This document shows positions 38,001 through 55,745 of a DNA stretch of 64,000 nucleotides, piece by piece. Position numbers and translations under genes: made by a program. Within the stretch, counting starts at the first letter, position 1; each line of letters starts with the position of its first letter. The stretch covers positions 375,203,018-375,267,017 of the forward strand of contig NC_081407.1 of the NCBI RefSeq assembly GCF_030272615.1, written 5' to 3'. The notes beneath the pieces are model-generated. The model was not told the origin of the DNA. It ran no database searches and worked only from the letters and a program-made list of their open reading frames with translations. Source of the DNA: Cryptomeria japonica. Its lineage: Eukaryota > Streptophyta > Pinopsida > Cupressales > Cupressaceae.

Positions 38001-41000
38001 ATGAGTCCTAATAAATTTCCACCTTTAACTCCACATAATTATGCATCATGGAAAATTAAAGTATGGAGTAAATTAATGGAAAAGGGTCTCACACACTACA
38101 TAGATGGAACAATAATAGCACCACCTGATCCTAAGGCTGATCCAATTGCTCAATTAGAATGGCTCACAAAGAATTGCATGGTTCTTGGAACCTTATGCAA
38201 GTATGTATCAGATGACCTCATTTTTCACATTGAGAAGTGTAAAACAATCAAAGAGGCTTGGGATATGTTTCAGAAATTGTATGGACAAGTTGATGAAATC
38301 AGAGGCTATCAGATTGACAATGAGCTCACCAACTTGGATCCCAAGAGTTTTGATACAATCCAAGATTATGTCACCAAAGCAAATGAGCTAAGAGAAAAGC
38401 TTAAGGATTGTGGAATTGACAAAAATGATGCTCAGTTGATATTCAACTTGTTGGACAAGCTTGCACCAGAATATGCAGCATTTGTATCTAGCTTTCAAAC
38501 TCATCGTTTGATAATGGGGAGTTCTTATGTTATGCCTTCATTTGATGCTTTCACAGAAATGTTGATATTGGAACAATCTAAGTTGTTGAACATGGGGTTT
38601 CTCAAGTCTTCAAAGTCCAAGGCTTTGGTGGCTAATCAAGGGAATCAAAGAAGTCAAGGCAAAGATTCCAACAAGAAGAAGAAGCAATCCAAGTCTAAGC
38701 CACACCAGGAAAAAGGACAATCATCCTCTCCATTACAAGCGATTTTTCATCTCTTCCAAGAAGGGGACACCACCTAAGAAGGATAAACCAACTTGTGCAT
38801 ATTGCAAGAAGTATGGTCATGATGAGCATCGATGCCACGCAAAGCAAGTTGATGAGTTAACCAATTTTCTTAAGAAAAACAACATCAACTTGCCATCCGC
38901 CTACACAAAGAAGGATTTATCTCCTTCCTCTTCCTCACAGTCTAAGGGAAAAGGGCAAGCATTTGTGGCTACAACAGGTTAGTCACGGCAATGGATACTT
39001 GACTCGGGTGCCTCATATCACATGGGTTCTACAAAGGAGCAGTTTTCTTCATTGGAGCCATCTAAGGTACCTCACATTTACATAGGTGATGACACACAAG
39101 TAGAGGTTGAAGGGAAAGGTTCAGTTGACATGGATGATGGAACATTTGAAAATGTTCTCTATGTTCCTAACTTGTCTACCAACCTTCTCTCCATCTACCA
39201 AATCACTCACTATGGGAATGGGAAAAAGGTTGAGTTTACACTAGATTCAGTTGTGGTAAAGGAACTTGATGATGATGCCTTGGTAGCAGTGGGACAAGTC
39301 AATGACAACTCAAGGCTTTATTCATTCTCCCACTTTGTGCCAAGTTCACCTTCTAGGGCCTTTTTACTCATTCAAATTCAGAAAGTAAGCTATGGCATGA
39401 GCAGTTTGGTCACCTCAACTACCGCTATCTTCAGCAGCTAAGCACTAAAGACATGGTCACAGGTCTACCTCGAATCAGTTTTTCAGAGGGTGTATGTTCA
39501 GGTTGTTCCATGGGCAAGCATCCCGAAGAGAAGTTTGATAAAGGGAAAACTTGGAGAGCTTTGGAAGTTCTTCAACTTGTTCACAACGATGTAGCAGGTC
39601 CATTTCTAGCACCTTCATTTAGTAAGGCCCGCTATGTTCTTACCTTCATTGATGACTACTCCCGCTTCACTTGGGTCTACTTTCTCATTCATAAGAGTGA
39701 AGTATTTGACAGATTTCAGGACTTCAAGATTCGTGTGGAGAAGCAATCAGGGAAAGTGGTCAAGATTCTTCGCACAGATAATGGAAGGGAATATGTGAAC
39801 AAAAGACTTGAGGATTTTTGTACATTTGAGGGGATTGATCTTCAGCATTCTGTAGCATACACTCCACAGTAGAACGGGGTTGCAGAACGCAATAATAGAA
39901 CTCTCAAAGAAATGGCTAGTTGTATGATACATGCACATTCTCTTGATCCCGCCTTTTGGGAAGAGGCTATCAGTTGTGCCACACACATCTAGAATTGGGT
40001 TCCTCACAAAGCTTTGCAAGGTATTACTCCTTTTGAAGCTTGGGCTGGTAGGAAACCGATTGTGAGACATTTCAGAGTCTTTGGGTGTCTAGCATGGGCT
40101 CGCATACCTCCACAGAAATGCAAGGCATTGGAACCTCAGAGTTGGCCTTGCATATTTGTTGGATATCCTGAGGGTGTTAAGGCATACAGATTGATGGATC
40201 CAGAGACACATGAGGTATTCATTGAGAGGAGTGTTCACTTTGAGGAAAGCTCTCCTAGCTTAGCCTCTTTACCTCCTCCACCTTCCTCCATTATGGATAG
40301 TGATGTTAGTGATTCAGATGATGAGACTCCTACAACTCCGACTCGTAGGGTTACACCTCCGCAGGGTCCACTTGTAGTTGAGGAGCCTCGTTCTCCACCT
40401 CCACCTAGACCTCGTTGGGCTCGATAGACACTTGAGTTTGCGGGTTCTCTTTTTGGGGATCCTTCAGACACATGGAGAACTCGATCACAACATCAGGATC
40501 TTCCACATGCATTCATCGCTACCACTTATGATCCACATACATTTAGGGAAGCATCAGGGGTTCCTGAATGGGACCAAGCTATGGAGGAAGAGTATAGTTC
40601 CTTGATGAGGAACAACACATGGGATTTAGTCCATCTCCCTAAGGGGAGAAAGATGGTTCAATGTAAGTGGATCTATCGGACCAAGTTTGCAGCGGATGGT
40701 AGTGTGGAAAAGTATAAGGCTCGGCTTGTTGCGAAAGGTTTTTCTCAGGTTGTAGGTGTTGACTATACTGAGACCTTTGCCCCCGTAGCCAAGATGAACT
40801 CCATTCGTTTGACACTTGCTATTGTTGCAGCTCATGGTTGGGCTGTACATCAGATGGATGTGAAGAGTGCTTTTCTTCATGGTGATCTTGATGAGGAGAT
40901 TTATATGGAGTAGCCACAGGGTTTCATCCAGGATACTTCCTTGGTTTGCAGACTAAGGAAATCTCTCTATGGCCTTAAGCAGGCCCCCAGGGCTTGGTAC

Positions 41001-42068
41001 GCCAAGATGGATTCCTTTCTTCTCTCCACAGGTTTCACCAGGTGTCATTCCGTTCCAAATGTCTACATTTTACGATAGGATGACTCTCACTTGATACTTG
41101 TGCTCTATGTTGATGACTTGATCATTATAGGGAGTACTTCATCCATCATTAGCAGGGTCAAATCTACTTTGCATGACAGATTTGCTATGACTGACTTGGG
41201 TCTTTTGCACTACTTTCTCGGGATAGAGATTTCACAGTCACCTTCTGGGATCACACTATCCTAGCCCAAGTATGCTCTTGATCTACTTGCACGCTTTCAT
41301 ATGGCTGATTGTAAGCCTGCCCCGACTCCCTTTCTTTCAGGAGTCAAGCTTGAGACTCAATGTTGTTCTCCACCAGTTGATGCCACTTTGTATCGTTAGC
41401 TTGTGGGTAGTCTCATCTACTTGACTCATACACGCCCTGATATTTCATTTGTAGTTGGCATGGTTTCCCGCTTCATGCAGGAAAGACACGAGCTTCATTG
41501 GAAAGCCGCCAAACACATCCTTCATTACATCCAGGGTACACATCACTATGGGATTCACTATGCAGCAGGCACAGGACTTCGCTTGGTTGGTTACACAGAC
41601 TCCGATTGGGCTGGTGATCTAGTTGATCGTAAGTCTACTTCTGGTTACAGTTTTCACCTTGGTTCGGGCCCCATTTGTTGGCAGAGCAAGAAGCAACATG
41701 CTATTTCTCTTTCTTCGACTGAGGCTGAGTATCGAGGCACTGTTAACGCAGCGATTGAGACCATTTGGCTCTAGTAGATTCTCACAGAGTTTGGATTCAC
41801 CACTCCACGGCCGACAGTTCTACATTGCGACAATCAGAGTGCTATTGCAATCTCGAAGAACCCGATCGAGCACCAGCGGACCAAACACATCGAGATCCAT
41901 ATGCACTATATCTGAGAGCTCATCCAGGAGCAGGTCATTGATTTGCAGTATTGTCCTATAGTAGAGCAGGTTGCTGACATATACACCAAACCTTTCACCA
42001 AGAGTAAGTTCTAGCAGTTGCAAGCTCTCTTGGGGGTGTGGGATGTGTCATTAGGGGGGGTCAACTGA
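38001..42068 (+). pseudogene. copia C gag-pol polyprotein
   Basis: From ATG 38001 (MSPNKFPPLTPHNYASWKIK) Gag has a UBN2-type domain, then a CCHC knuckle (CAYCKKYGHDEHRC) after a one-base shift near 38750. Protease follows (WILDSGASYHMG); a second shift in a T run near 39362 returns to the original frame. Integrase shows CSGCSMGKH, HNDVAGPF, FIDDYSRFTWVYF and RTDNGREY. RT shows [40 protein letters not shown] and the intact LYVDDLIII. RNase H shows GYTDSDWAGD, LSSTEAEYRG and KHIEIHMHYI. Stops: TAG 38980, 39870, 39990, 40425, 40911, 41076, 41262, 41397, 41772, 41775 and 42012, and TGA 41913. The normal end is probably TGA 42066-42068. Confidence 0.95.
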
Positions 42069-42326
42069 CTTCTCCTTCCTCTCTTATGGGGGGGACTTTT
42101 TCCTCTTTGAGGTTTTGTTCTTCTTCTTTGAGAGTCTTTTGTACATTCATCTCTCTTTTGGGGGGGAGTTTTTTTCCCACTGGGTTTTCTCCCTTTCTTT
42201 GTTTGTGAGAGATTGCATTGCATAGTTTTGCTTGCATTTGCATATTGTACATGGGTACCTATCATGGCCTGGTAACCGGGACCCATCTTGCATTGTTGAC
42301 TTGAGTCTTCATTCCCCTAAGTTGCA

Positions 42327-42338
42327 CTTAAGGGGGGG
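42327..42338 (+). other. Polypurine tract of copia C
   Basis: ACTTAAGGGGGG precedes the 3' LTR by one base and is the expected plus-strand primer. Confidence 0.85.
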
Positions 42339-42786
42339 TGTTGGTGTAAATAAATATTCATTTTGGATATTATTACACTTACTTAAGTTAACTTAGGATA
42401 ATGCATCTCTTTGTAGTTTGGATTTGAGACACTTAGGGAAGTGTGCACATAGGGATAGAACTTGTAGGAGAAATTCCACCTTTTGTGGTCTTATTTTGCT
42501 GTTACACTCCACATTCGGTGGGTCATCCACCTCTTGTGGAATATTATATTATTTCTCCTACCTACCCTTAGTATTTCTTACCTACCCTTGTTTCTCATTG
42601 AGCCACATGTCATATTTGTGTGCTCATACATCCATATGGCCTTGCCTATATAAGCAGGCCTATATTCATTGTATTGGTTAATCCAGTTGATCATTTTGCA
42701 TATTGATGAGAATACAATTTGTTCTTGTCATTCTATTGTCTCTTTTATACTTTTCATTGTGCCCTTGATCTTGGCAAAATCCTACA
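42339..42786 (+). repeat. 3' LTR of copia C
   Basis: 448 bp, same length as the 5' LTR with no indel. Differences by eye: T/G, C/T, G/A, A/G, C/T, T/C, A/G, G/A. Confidence 0.96.
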
Positions 42787-43369
42787 CTAATAAATTGTAG
42801 CATTTGCAGAATTCCTGAGTCTATGAAACACATATTCTTTGAATGCCATTTTGCTAAGGAAATATGGAGAATATTTGGTTTTAACCTAGAATCTGGCTCT
42901 CTTGAGATCATAGATGTTGTTCTGGGCTCTGTCAAGGGCTGTAAGAGGATTGCTAATGTCTTTTGGTCTTGTTTTTCTCATTACTCATTCTATTTCTATG
43001 CAGGTCACTGCTATACTAAAACTTGACTCAGACAAGTTTGATAGTTGGATCAAGGACGGGGCCACTATTGTATACATCTGGGAACTATCACACGGGTTCA
43101 CTTGGGAAAGAGATGAACCAGGCAAAGCAGCCTTTGAACAAGCCCTGATAGCCTTCATGCGGCAACTGGATCGTAGACAAATGCATATGGAGATCATCTA
43201 GGAGGAGGCTGACTTGATCACTGAGTGTACTTCACATCCTCATAAGAAAGAACTGCTAGATGGTAGAGTGGAAGTATGGCAGGTAGGAGCTTTGGGCTGG
43301 GTAGCATGGCTTCCTCTCATGGGCAATAATGATTCACCCGATGCTGAAATCTTATTTCCTTAGCAGCTG
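42787..43369 (+). pseudogene. LINE 2 ORF2, 3' part: zf-RVT end and unassigned C-terminal domain
   Basis: The sequence continues the zf-RVT motif cut at 36069: CRIPESMKHIFFECHFAKEIW, reading straight on once copia C and its duplicated 5 bp are set aside. After a frame change the region around 43010-43200 encodes KLDSDKFDSWIKDGATIVY, WERDEPGKAAFEQALI and RQLDRRQMHMEII. Past a TAG near 43199 comes a Trp-rich tail including VEVWQVGALGWVAWLP. This is not the RNase H domain that ends LINE 1 ORF2, and I do not recognise it. About 190 bp of 3' UTR follow to the A-rich end. Confidence 0.75.
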
Positions 43370-43570
43370 ATAAATATGCCATGATGCCATTTTGTTTATA
43401 AATATGTATAATTGTTGTAATCCCCTAATACTTGGAGGTGCACGTTAATTGTATATTTTGTATATGCACCTTCTAGTGGTGCCCCGTCTACTGGTGAACT
43501 CAGTCCTTTTTGCTGAAGCTATGTAATGTTTTCTTGATATCTAATAAAAAAAATAAAATTATTTTGATGA

Positions 43571-45612
43571 TTGTAAAATCATATTTTATCATTTTTTAGT
43601 TAAGGTGCAATTAAAAGTTCAAGAAAAAACACATTTTTGAATATTTAATTTATAATATAATTCTTTAAAATAATCTTTATCTTAGAATCTATTATTACTT
43701 TTTTAAAGTGTTTTATTTGAATTAAAAGTGGAATGTGAGCTCATTTCAAAGTACTAACCTACCTTCTTAAAGAAAATAAAAAATAAATCTTTAAAATATA
43801 TAAGATAATGAACTTTCTATAATCACAATTGCTAATTTTTTCATTCAAAATCTGTGTGAGTGAAGAAGAAAAATGAGAATGGAGATTTTTCTAATTAGAT
43901 TCTATTATTATTTTGTTAAAGTGTTTTAATCCCATTTGTGAATGAGATTTGCCCAGTCCTATTTTAAAAATAAATATGCATTGTTAATTGTTAAATAGTT
44001 CATTAGAATTCATTAAATTTAAATAGTTAAATAGAAACTTTACAATAAATATTCAAACATTAAAAAATAATCTTTGAAAGACATATCATCTATGAATGCA
44101 TAACATACAAAATGAGATTTGTGAATGTTATATTTAAGTTTTAATCCCATATAACCTAGTCCTATTTTAAAAATAAATATGCATTGTCAATTGTTAAATA
44201 GTTCATTAGAATTCATTAAATTTAAATAGTTAAATAGAAACTTGAATCTCAAAGCTAAACAATAAATTTAAATCTTAGATTTTTTAAGTTAAGCTAATTC
44301 TAGTATGAAAAAAGAATTTTATCCAATATGTATTTAAAAGTTGTTAATTACATGCTTAAAAAATAGAAAAGACAAATAATTTAATTAAATTAAAATTTGT
44401 CAAATTTATGAATTTAAATTTGAAAATAAAATAACATTAATAAGATAAATTTATTTAATTTAATGTGGTTGATGTCCAACCTAAATCTTGCCATTCCCAT
44501 ATTAGTAAAATAATAAAAACATAACCATTTTTTTCATTAAAAAATTAAACAAATATATGCCCTGATTTTTTCATTAATATGTACATAGACGACAAATATA
44601 TGCCCTGGTTTTTTTCCATATGTAGTAAAAACTTCTTGCCGCTCTCAATCTCAATGATTGTTTGGGTGCCATGAATGGATATTCTTGGGGAGATGAGGAG
44701 GAAGCCATGAATGGATAGAAAATACTTGTTAGCACGTAACTTTAAAAGATTTTAATCAACAAAGACAAACTTTAATTATTATTGTTTAATTTAATAATTA
44801 TTAATATTTAATTTAATGATTATTTTTTTCAATTTCAATGAAATAATTTATATTTAAATAATATGAATATGTTCATCCATCGTATAATTTTGAACATTAT
44901 CAATCTATAAGTTTTGTTATTTTCTACTTTGGACTCCATGATTTGACGATGATGGTAACACAAAACCATTCATATATTTTGTATATGTTATTCTTGATAG
45001 AATGAAGCATATAACTTCTTGGGAGCTTTAATAGATGAAATGAAACCTATGCTTGTAGCGGAGCAGAAACCTTAATCTCTAGGGTTAGGGTTTCAGTATC
45101 CACTGCCTTGCAGGTTCGGCTGGCTTGGTGGTGCATTAGAAGCCTCTTGGCTTAATTAATAAACATGAAGATGGTTATTTAAATTTTAGACTTATTTAAT
45201 ATTTTATTCAATATATTTTAATTAGATTTTTGGTATAAGTTATATCAAAAATATAATTAAACTTGTACCAAAAATAATTTTAAAGCATTGGTTTCATGAA
45301 TTTTGTATGTAATGTTCTTATATAAATTTTTAAAATTTAATAAATTTATTGATCCAATAAAAAGAAAAATAAGAGAAATAGATATAATTTTCAAAAGAAT
45401 AAAATTTATAAAAAATTAATTTAAAATGTTATGTTGCAATGCCTTTTAAAGAGAGCAGACGACATTTTTTCCAAAACTGTTTAAGCATGGTCTACTGCAT
45501 GACACAGTTCCAGTTGTCCCTGTTTGCAGAGGGAGGGACATAGGGGCTAGGCTAAGCAGGTGCGGTTTACATTGCTGCTTAGCCAGTGCCCATCCTGCCT
45601 GATAATTAGCAG
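43571..45612. other. AT-rich intergenic DNA with internal direct repeats
   Basis: Low-complexity AT-rich sequence to about 45050, then a short more GC-rich segment (45050-45160) with AGGGTTAGGGTTTCAG, and another at 45480-45610. No coding sequence is recognised. Confidence 0.45.
43686..44270. repeat. Diverged direct repeats of about 205-215 bp
   Basis: CCTATTTTAAAAATAAATAT starts at 43958 and 44161 (period 203), with about 85 bp near-identical downstream in each. An earlier partial copy is marked by TCTATTATTA at 43688 and 43902 (period 214). Confidence 0.75.
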
Positions 45613-47798
45613 GAAAATGAGTCTTTTACTTACCATAGGTGGTGCAGGGGATTTGCCATGCGCCTCCCAATCAAATCCACAGTGAGATCAAGAAACAGCA
45701 GCCCAGATAGTGAGGTAAACATTTGATATCGAAGATTATGCCCACCAGCATGCCGGTTATCAAGATCCAACAGTGAGATCAAGAAACAGCAGCCCAGATA
45801 GTGAGGCAAACATTTGATAACTAAGATTATGCCCACCAGCATGCCGGTTCTCAAGATCCAACACAACTTTTTCTGCTCTCAAATTTTTGTTTTAATTCCT
45901 CCAGTTTATCACGTACACCTTGATATATTTTAATTTTAATGGAAATTTGAAATACAAAGGCACCTTGATCATTATTCTGGAACTCTATATTAAAATGTTA
46001 GGATTTGAGGTATTTGGGGGTATTAACCCTTTCCTGCAGTGTTTTCTTTCTTTTTCTAAGCATCATAGAATGTAGTTGTCTCTGTTTTTTTGTGTGGATT
46101 TGAGCTGCATTTTTGTTATCTGTCTTCATGGATCTTTCCTGGTTCTTGGTGAACGATATTGAAGAAAAAATTAACATCTACACAATATTGAAGAAATTGG
46201 ATCAGAGTAAAACCATCTCATTCGATCTCAGATTATTGATTAAAAGACTCCAATGACAAACTGCTCTAATTGTGCGTCAACAGAGATAAAAATCTGTTTT
46301 GAATATTGTTCTTTATTTAGATGAAGTTTAGCTTCTCTTTGACAATGATGGATGTGGCTTTTGAACTTATAATATTTCTCTCTTGTTCAGGATACTGGTT
46401 TCCAGTTCTACCTTCATCAGTTTTTGTGAATCAGCTTATTGGTTAGAGCCCTTTTTTCCAATAAATGATAAAAGATAATAATTTCTTTAAGTAGGTCATG
46501 GTAATATAACATTTTAGTGGATTTGAGATGTTGTGATTACTTATAAATATGAAAAGTGAATCTTTTTTCATGAATTTCAATTTATATTAATAGATGCCAA
46601 GATTAGTGTTTATTCTTATAATTATTGACACTACTTTATAAAATTATTTCTATCATGTAATATCTTAGATAAAAGAAATTGAAATATATATTATTGTAAT
46701 AAAGAATCTAATTAACTCACAACACGGATAACTCAAAATTAAAGTTAGCTTCTTAAGCATTGTTAATAATGAGTATGAATAAAAAATCAATTGACAACTC
46801 ACTCATTATTAATTAATACAAAACATATTTTTCCAAGTGTCAAATTTTGAGTAATTAGTTATAGGTAATGGGGATCTAGCCCTTCTCCTTTTCTAAATTT
46901 TAGTAACAAAGTAAATAATTGTCATCCCACTTCACTACCCCCCTCACAGAAACTAGTTTTGTACATTTTTAAAAGTGAAAATATTCATGGAACCATAAAA
47001 CTTGGTGTGGTTTAAGATGGGCTCCATTTCTCCTTTTCTTGATTATATTTTCTTTTGATTAAGAAAAAATCTTGCTTATATTTCTTATTCATGACATTAT
47101 ATTTTTATGGAACTTTTGGCTCTACTTATTCTCAATCCTACTCCAAAATATAGTAATAACTTAGAATAATTTTCAAATTTTTATTGTAGTTTGTTTGATA
47201 GGTGTTTTTGAATTCAATTATATAAGTCTTTTTACATCAATGTTTTAGATCAAACTTAGTGATCCATCATTAGGATGAAGTTTGAAATTATAAGAGTTGG
47301 ATTGGAAACTTATATTATAAAATAGGCTGTAATGACAATAAAGAGAAGAGGAGACACATAAAAAGAGAGGAAACCAAGAAAAAGGGAAAAACAATCAAAT
47401 ATTTCATAATATCAACATCATAAGAGGTGTCAAAAATTGTAGGTAGTAATTTGGAATGATTCTTAAATTTTTGTAATGGTTTATTTCATAAAAAAAAATG
47501 TTTGCATGTAAGACTGAAGGTCCATTTTATTAATCATAATGCCACAATATTAATATCCATCAAGGTCTAAAAAATAGTAATTTTATACTCTTAACTCAAA
47601 ACATAATTATCACCACTAATCTTTTAAACTATTGATTTTAACTATAGATGTTAAATTTGAGCTAGAATGGAGACCGAGATGCATAATCAAAATATATTAC
47701 TCAACTTAAATAAGAGTTGATTATATGATTACCAATGCAGTTGATTATATATCTTAGGTTTAGTGATTATTATACTCATGACATGATATGATAATGTT
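45613..47798 (+). repeat. Left arm of the large inverted repeat
   Basis: Reverse-complement homology to 53236-54968 at roughly 88-90% by eye along almost the whole length. Relative to the right arm it has about 370 bp of extra sequence near 46395-46765 and a 91-bp tandem duplication. Subtracting these gives nearly equal arms (about 1725 versus 1733 bp). It contains the recurrent core at about 47262-47281. No protein-coding frame is recognised. Confidence 0.9.
45680..45861. repeat. 91-bp tandem duplication in the left arm
   Basis: Copies start at 45680 and 45771 (CAGTGAGATCAAGAAACAGC) and differ at only a few bases. The right arm has one copy, so the duplication came after the inverted repeat formed. 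Confidence 0.92.
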
Positions 47799-47960
47799 AT
47801 TACCCATGAAGGTGTAAAAAATAATAATTTTATACTTTTAATCCAAAAAATAATTCTCACAACTAATCTTTTAGACTATAGATGCTAAATTTGACCTAGA
47901 ATGGAAACCGAGATGCATAATCAAAAGTTATTACTCAAACTCAAATAGGAGTTACACACT
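47557..47960. repeat. Direct duplication at the inner edge of the left arm
   Basis: About 150 bp beginning CCATCAAGGTCTAAAAAATA (47557) recurs from 47804 in diverged form. Both copies contain ACCGAGATGCATAATCAAAA. Confidence 0.8.
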
Positions 47961-53030
<5,070 letters not shown>

Positions 53031-53235
53031 CATTACTCAAAATGTCAGGGGTACTCATGCATATGCATCATAGCCAAAGTGCATATAAATATTCCACAAT
53101 CAAAGCTAACATCACTAACATTGCTAGTACATAACAACATTACTCAAAATGTCAGGGGTACTCATGCATATGCATCATAGCCTAAGTGCATATAAATATT
53201 CCTCAATCAGGGCTAACATCATTAACATTGCCAAT
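53031..53235. repeat. Two-copy tandem repeat, 107-bp period
   Basis: CATTACTCAAAATGTCAGGG starts at 53031 and 53138, and the copies run on to CATATAAATATTCC. It abuts the inner edge of the right arm. Confidence 0.9.
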
Positions 53236-54968
53236 ACATAGAAATATTATCATATCATCATGAGTATAATAATCACTAAATCTAAGATGTATAATCAATT
53301 GCAATGATAATCATATAATCAACTCCTATTTAAGTCTGACTAATATTTTTTAATTATGCATCTCGGTCTCCATTCTAGCTCAAATTTGACATCTATAGTT
53401 AAAATTAATAGTTTAAAAGATTAGCTATGAGAATTATTTTTTGAGTTAAGAGTATAAAATTACTCTTTTTTAGACCTTGATGGATATTAATATTGTGGAA
53501 TTATAATTTAATAAAATGGACCTTCAATCATACATGCAAACATTTTTTTTATGAAATAAACCATTACATAAATCTAAGAATCATTCCAAATTACTACCTA
53601 CAATTTTTTACATCTCTTATGAATGTTGATATTATGACATATTTGATTGTTTTTTCCCTTTTTCTCGGTTTCCTCTCCTTTTATGTGCCTCCTCTTCACT
53701 TTATTGTCATTACAACCTATTTTATTGTGCTAAGTTTCCAATCCAACTCTTATAATTTCAAACTTTATCCTAATGATGGATCACTAAGTTTGATCTAAAA
53801 CATTGATGTAAAAAGACTTACGTAATTGAATTCAAAAACTCCTATCAAACAAATTACAATAAAATTTGAAAATTATTCTAAATTGTTTCTACATTTTAGA
53901 GTAGGGTTGAGATTAAGTAGAGCCAAAAGTTTCATAGGTAATGAATAAGAAATACAAGAAATATTTTTTCTTAGTTAAAAGAAAATATAATCAAGAAATG
54001 AGAAATGGAGCTCATCTTAAACCACACTGACTTTTATGGTCCCATGAATATTTTCACTTTTAAAAATATACAAAATTAGTTTATGTGAGGGGAGTAGTGA
54101 AGTGGGATAAGAATTATTTACTTTATTACTAAAATTTAGAAAAGGAGAAGGACTAGATCCCCATTACCTGTAACTAATTAATTACTCAAATTTGGGAAAA
54201 TATATTTTTTTGTATTAATTAATAATGAGTGAGTTGTCAATTGATTTTTGATTCATACTCACTATTAGAACCAAGTTCCATTCACTGGACAAGAGAGAAA
54301 TATTATAATTTCAATAGCCACATCCATCATTGTCAAAGAGAAGCTAAAGTTCATCTAAATAAAGAACAATATTCAAAACAATTTTTTATCTCTATTGACG
54401 CATAGCTGAGCAGTTTGTCATTGGAGTCTTTTAATTAATAATCTGAGATTGAATGAGATGGTTTTTTAATCTTTGATATAATTTCTTCAATATTGTGTAG
54501 GTGTTGTTTACTTCTTCAATCCTTCACTAAGAACCAGGAAAGATCCATGAAGATAGATAACAAAAATGCAGCTCAAATCTACACAAAAAAACAGAGACAA
54601 AACTACATTCTATGATGTTTAGAAAAAGAAAGATAACACTCCAAGAAAGGGTTAATACTCCAAATCCTAACAATTTAATAGAGAACTCCATAATAATGAT
54701 AAAGGTGCACTTGTATTTCGAATTTCCATTAAAAACAAAATATTTCAAGGTGGACGTGATAAACTGGAGGAATTAAAACAAAAAATTGAAAGCAGAAAAA
54801 GTTGCATTGGATCTTCAGAACCGGCATGCTGGTGGGCACAATATTCGATATCAAATGTTTGCCTCACTATCTGGGCTGTTGTTTCTTGATCTCACTGTGG
54901 ATTTGATTGGGAGGCGCATGGCAAATCCCCTGCACCACCTATTGTAGGTAAACGACTCATTTTCCCAC
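53236..54968 (-). repeat. Right arm of the large inverted repeat
   Basis: Mirror of 45613-47798; the homology ends at TTTTCCCA around 54968. It contains the core as TCATCCTAATGATGGATCAC-like sequence (about 53765-53784). Distinctive shared stretches include GGCATGCTGGTGGGCA and CTCACTATCTGGGCTG. Confidence 0.9.
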
Positions 54969-55034
54969 TCCCCTCATGAAAAGTTGCTTCAGACTTTGAT
55001 TTGGGCGGGCGTTTAATTATTAGATAGGATGAGG

Positions 55035-55245
55035 CAAATTTGAAAAGAATATAATGCTGTGATGGACCATCGACTGTCGAGATCACCACTGTACTGACAA
55101 ATGTTGTAGGATGAGATACCATGGATGGGCATGGTTCATCCATCAATCCATCAACGGACCTTGTTAATGGAAAACGGGAGGGAGACGGATTATGGTTGGG
55201 CCCCATCGAAGACACTCGAAGAAGTCAAAGCTTCGAGTATGTTTA
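55035..55245. repeat. Inverted copy of the BURP upstream segment
   Basis: Reverse-complement match to 27608-27815, including the TCGAAG hairpin and ACCATCGACTGTCGAGATCA. No BURP coding sequence follows on either side. It begins 67 bp outside the large inverted repeat. Confidence 0.82.
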
Positions 55246-55316
55246 AGCCTGACCAACAGACATGCATGCACTAATCACAAGGCCATTAAGATTATTTTTA
55301 AGCTGATAGGATTTCC

Positions 55317-55745
55317 GTGGGGGCATTTATACCCGAAAAATTGTCAGTATCCCAGATTCTTTTAAAAACGGGAACGACAAAATGTGTTAATGGTGAAATG
55401 CGAGTTACAAGGTATTAAATGTTATTTTACATCAATCAAACAAGTTATGAGTTATTAAATTTTATTTTGCATCCATATAATTACGGGGAAAGTAGTGGAT
55501 GCATGGATAAATATGCTCCCCAAAAATTTAATGGATATGCGAGCTCCCGCTAGATTTGGCTATGCTTTGAAATACTTGCAAATTGCAATTTGCATAATAC
55601 GATAAATGTAGTGCATTTTGTGTTGAGTTGTAAGCAGTACATTTTATGTGAATTTGTCAGGCAAATTAATTTGTCATTGTGTCGATTTGGCTTCAACATT
55701 GATGGCTCATGCATCGAACACTGATACGATTTGTTGTAGTGTTGG
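55317..55745 (+). repeat. Segmental duplication, copy 1 (partner 62642-63110)
   Basis: Begins GTGGGGGCATTTATACCC and runs through GCTAGATTTGGCTATGCTTT and AAGCAGTACATTTTATGTGA. The same order of markers is found at 62642-63110. Confidence 0.85.

Larger units (their letters stand above)
36070..42786 (+). mobile_element. Full-length Ty1/copia retrotransposon C nested in LINE 2
   Basis: A 6.72-kb complete element: two 448-bp LTRs, a primer-binding site, gag-pol and a polypurine tract. The flanks CTAGT (36065-36069) and CTAAT (42787-42791) form a 5-bp TSD with one mismatch. By eye the LTRs differ at 8 of 448 sites, seven of them transitions. This is the youngest datable insertion in the window. 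Yet its gag-pol holds 12 premature stops, far more than its LTR divergence suggests. Confidence 0.96.
30507..43558 (+). mobile_element. L1-type LINE 2, split by copia C
   Basis: A non-LTR element with a 12-bp TSD TTATTTTGATGA at 30495-30506 and 43559-43570, and a 3' end AATAAAAAAAATAAAA. Without the nested copia C and its 5-bp site duplication it is about 6.33 kb, close to LINE 1. ORF1 and ORF2 are both recognisable. It belongs to a different lineage from LINE 1: sequences differ throughout and the C-terminus is different. The copia C insertion shows LINE 2 was already in place first. Confidence 0.9.

Noticed and set aside
45630..45866. 78-codon minus-strand frame with an internal amino-acid repeat
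   Set aside because: The repeat is the 91-bp tandem DNA duplication; the single-copy right arm has no conserved frame.
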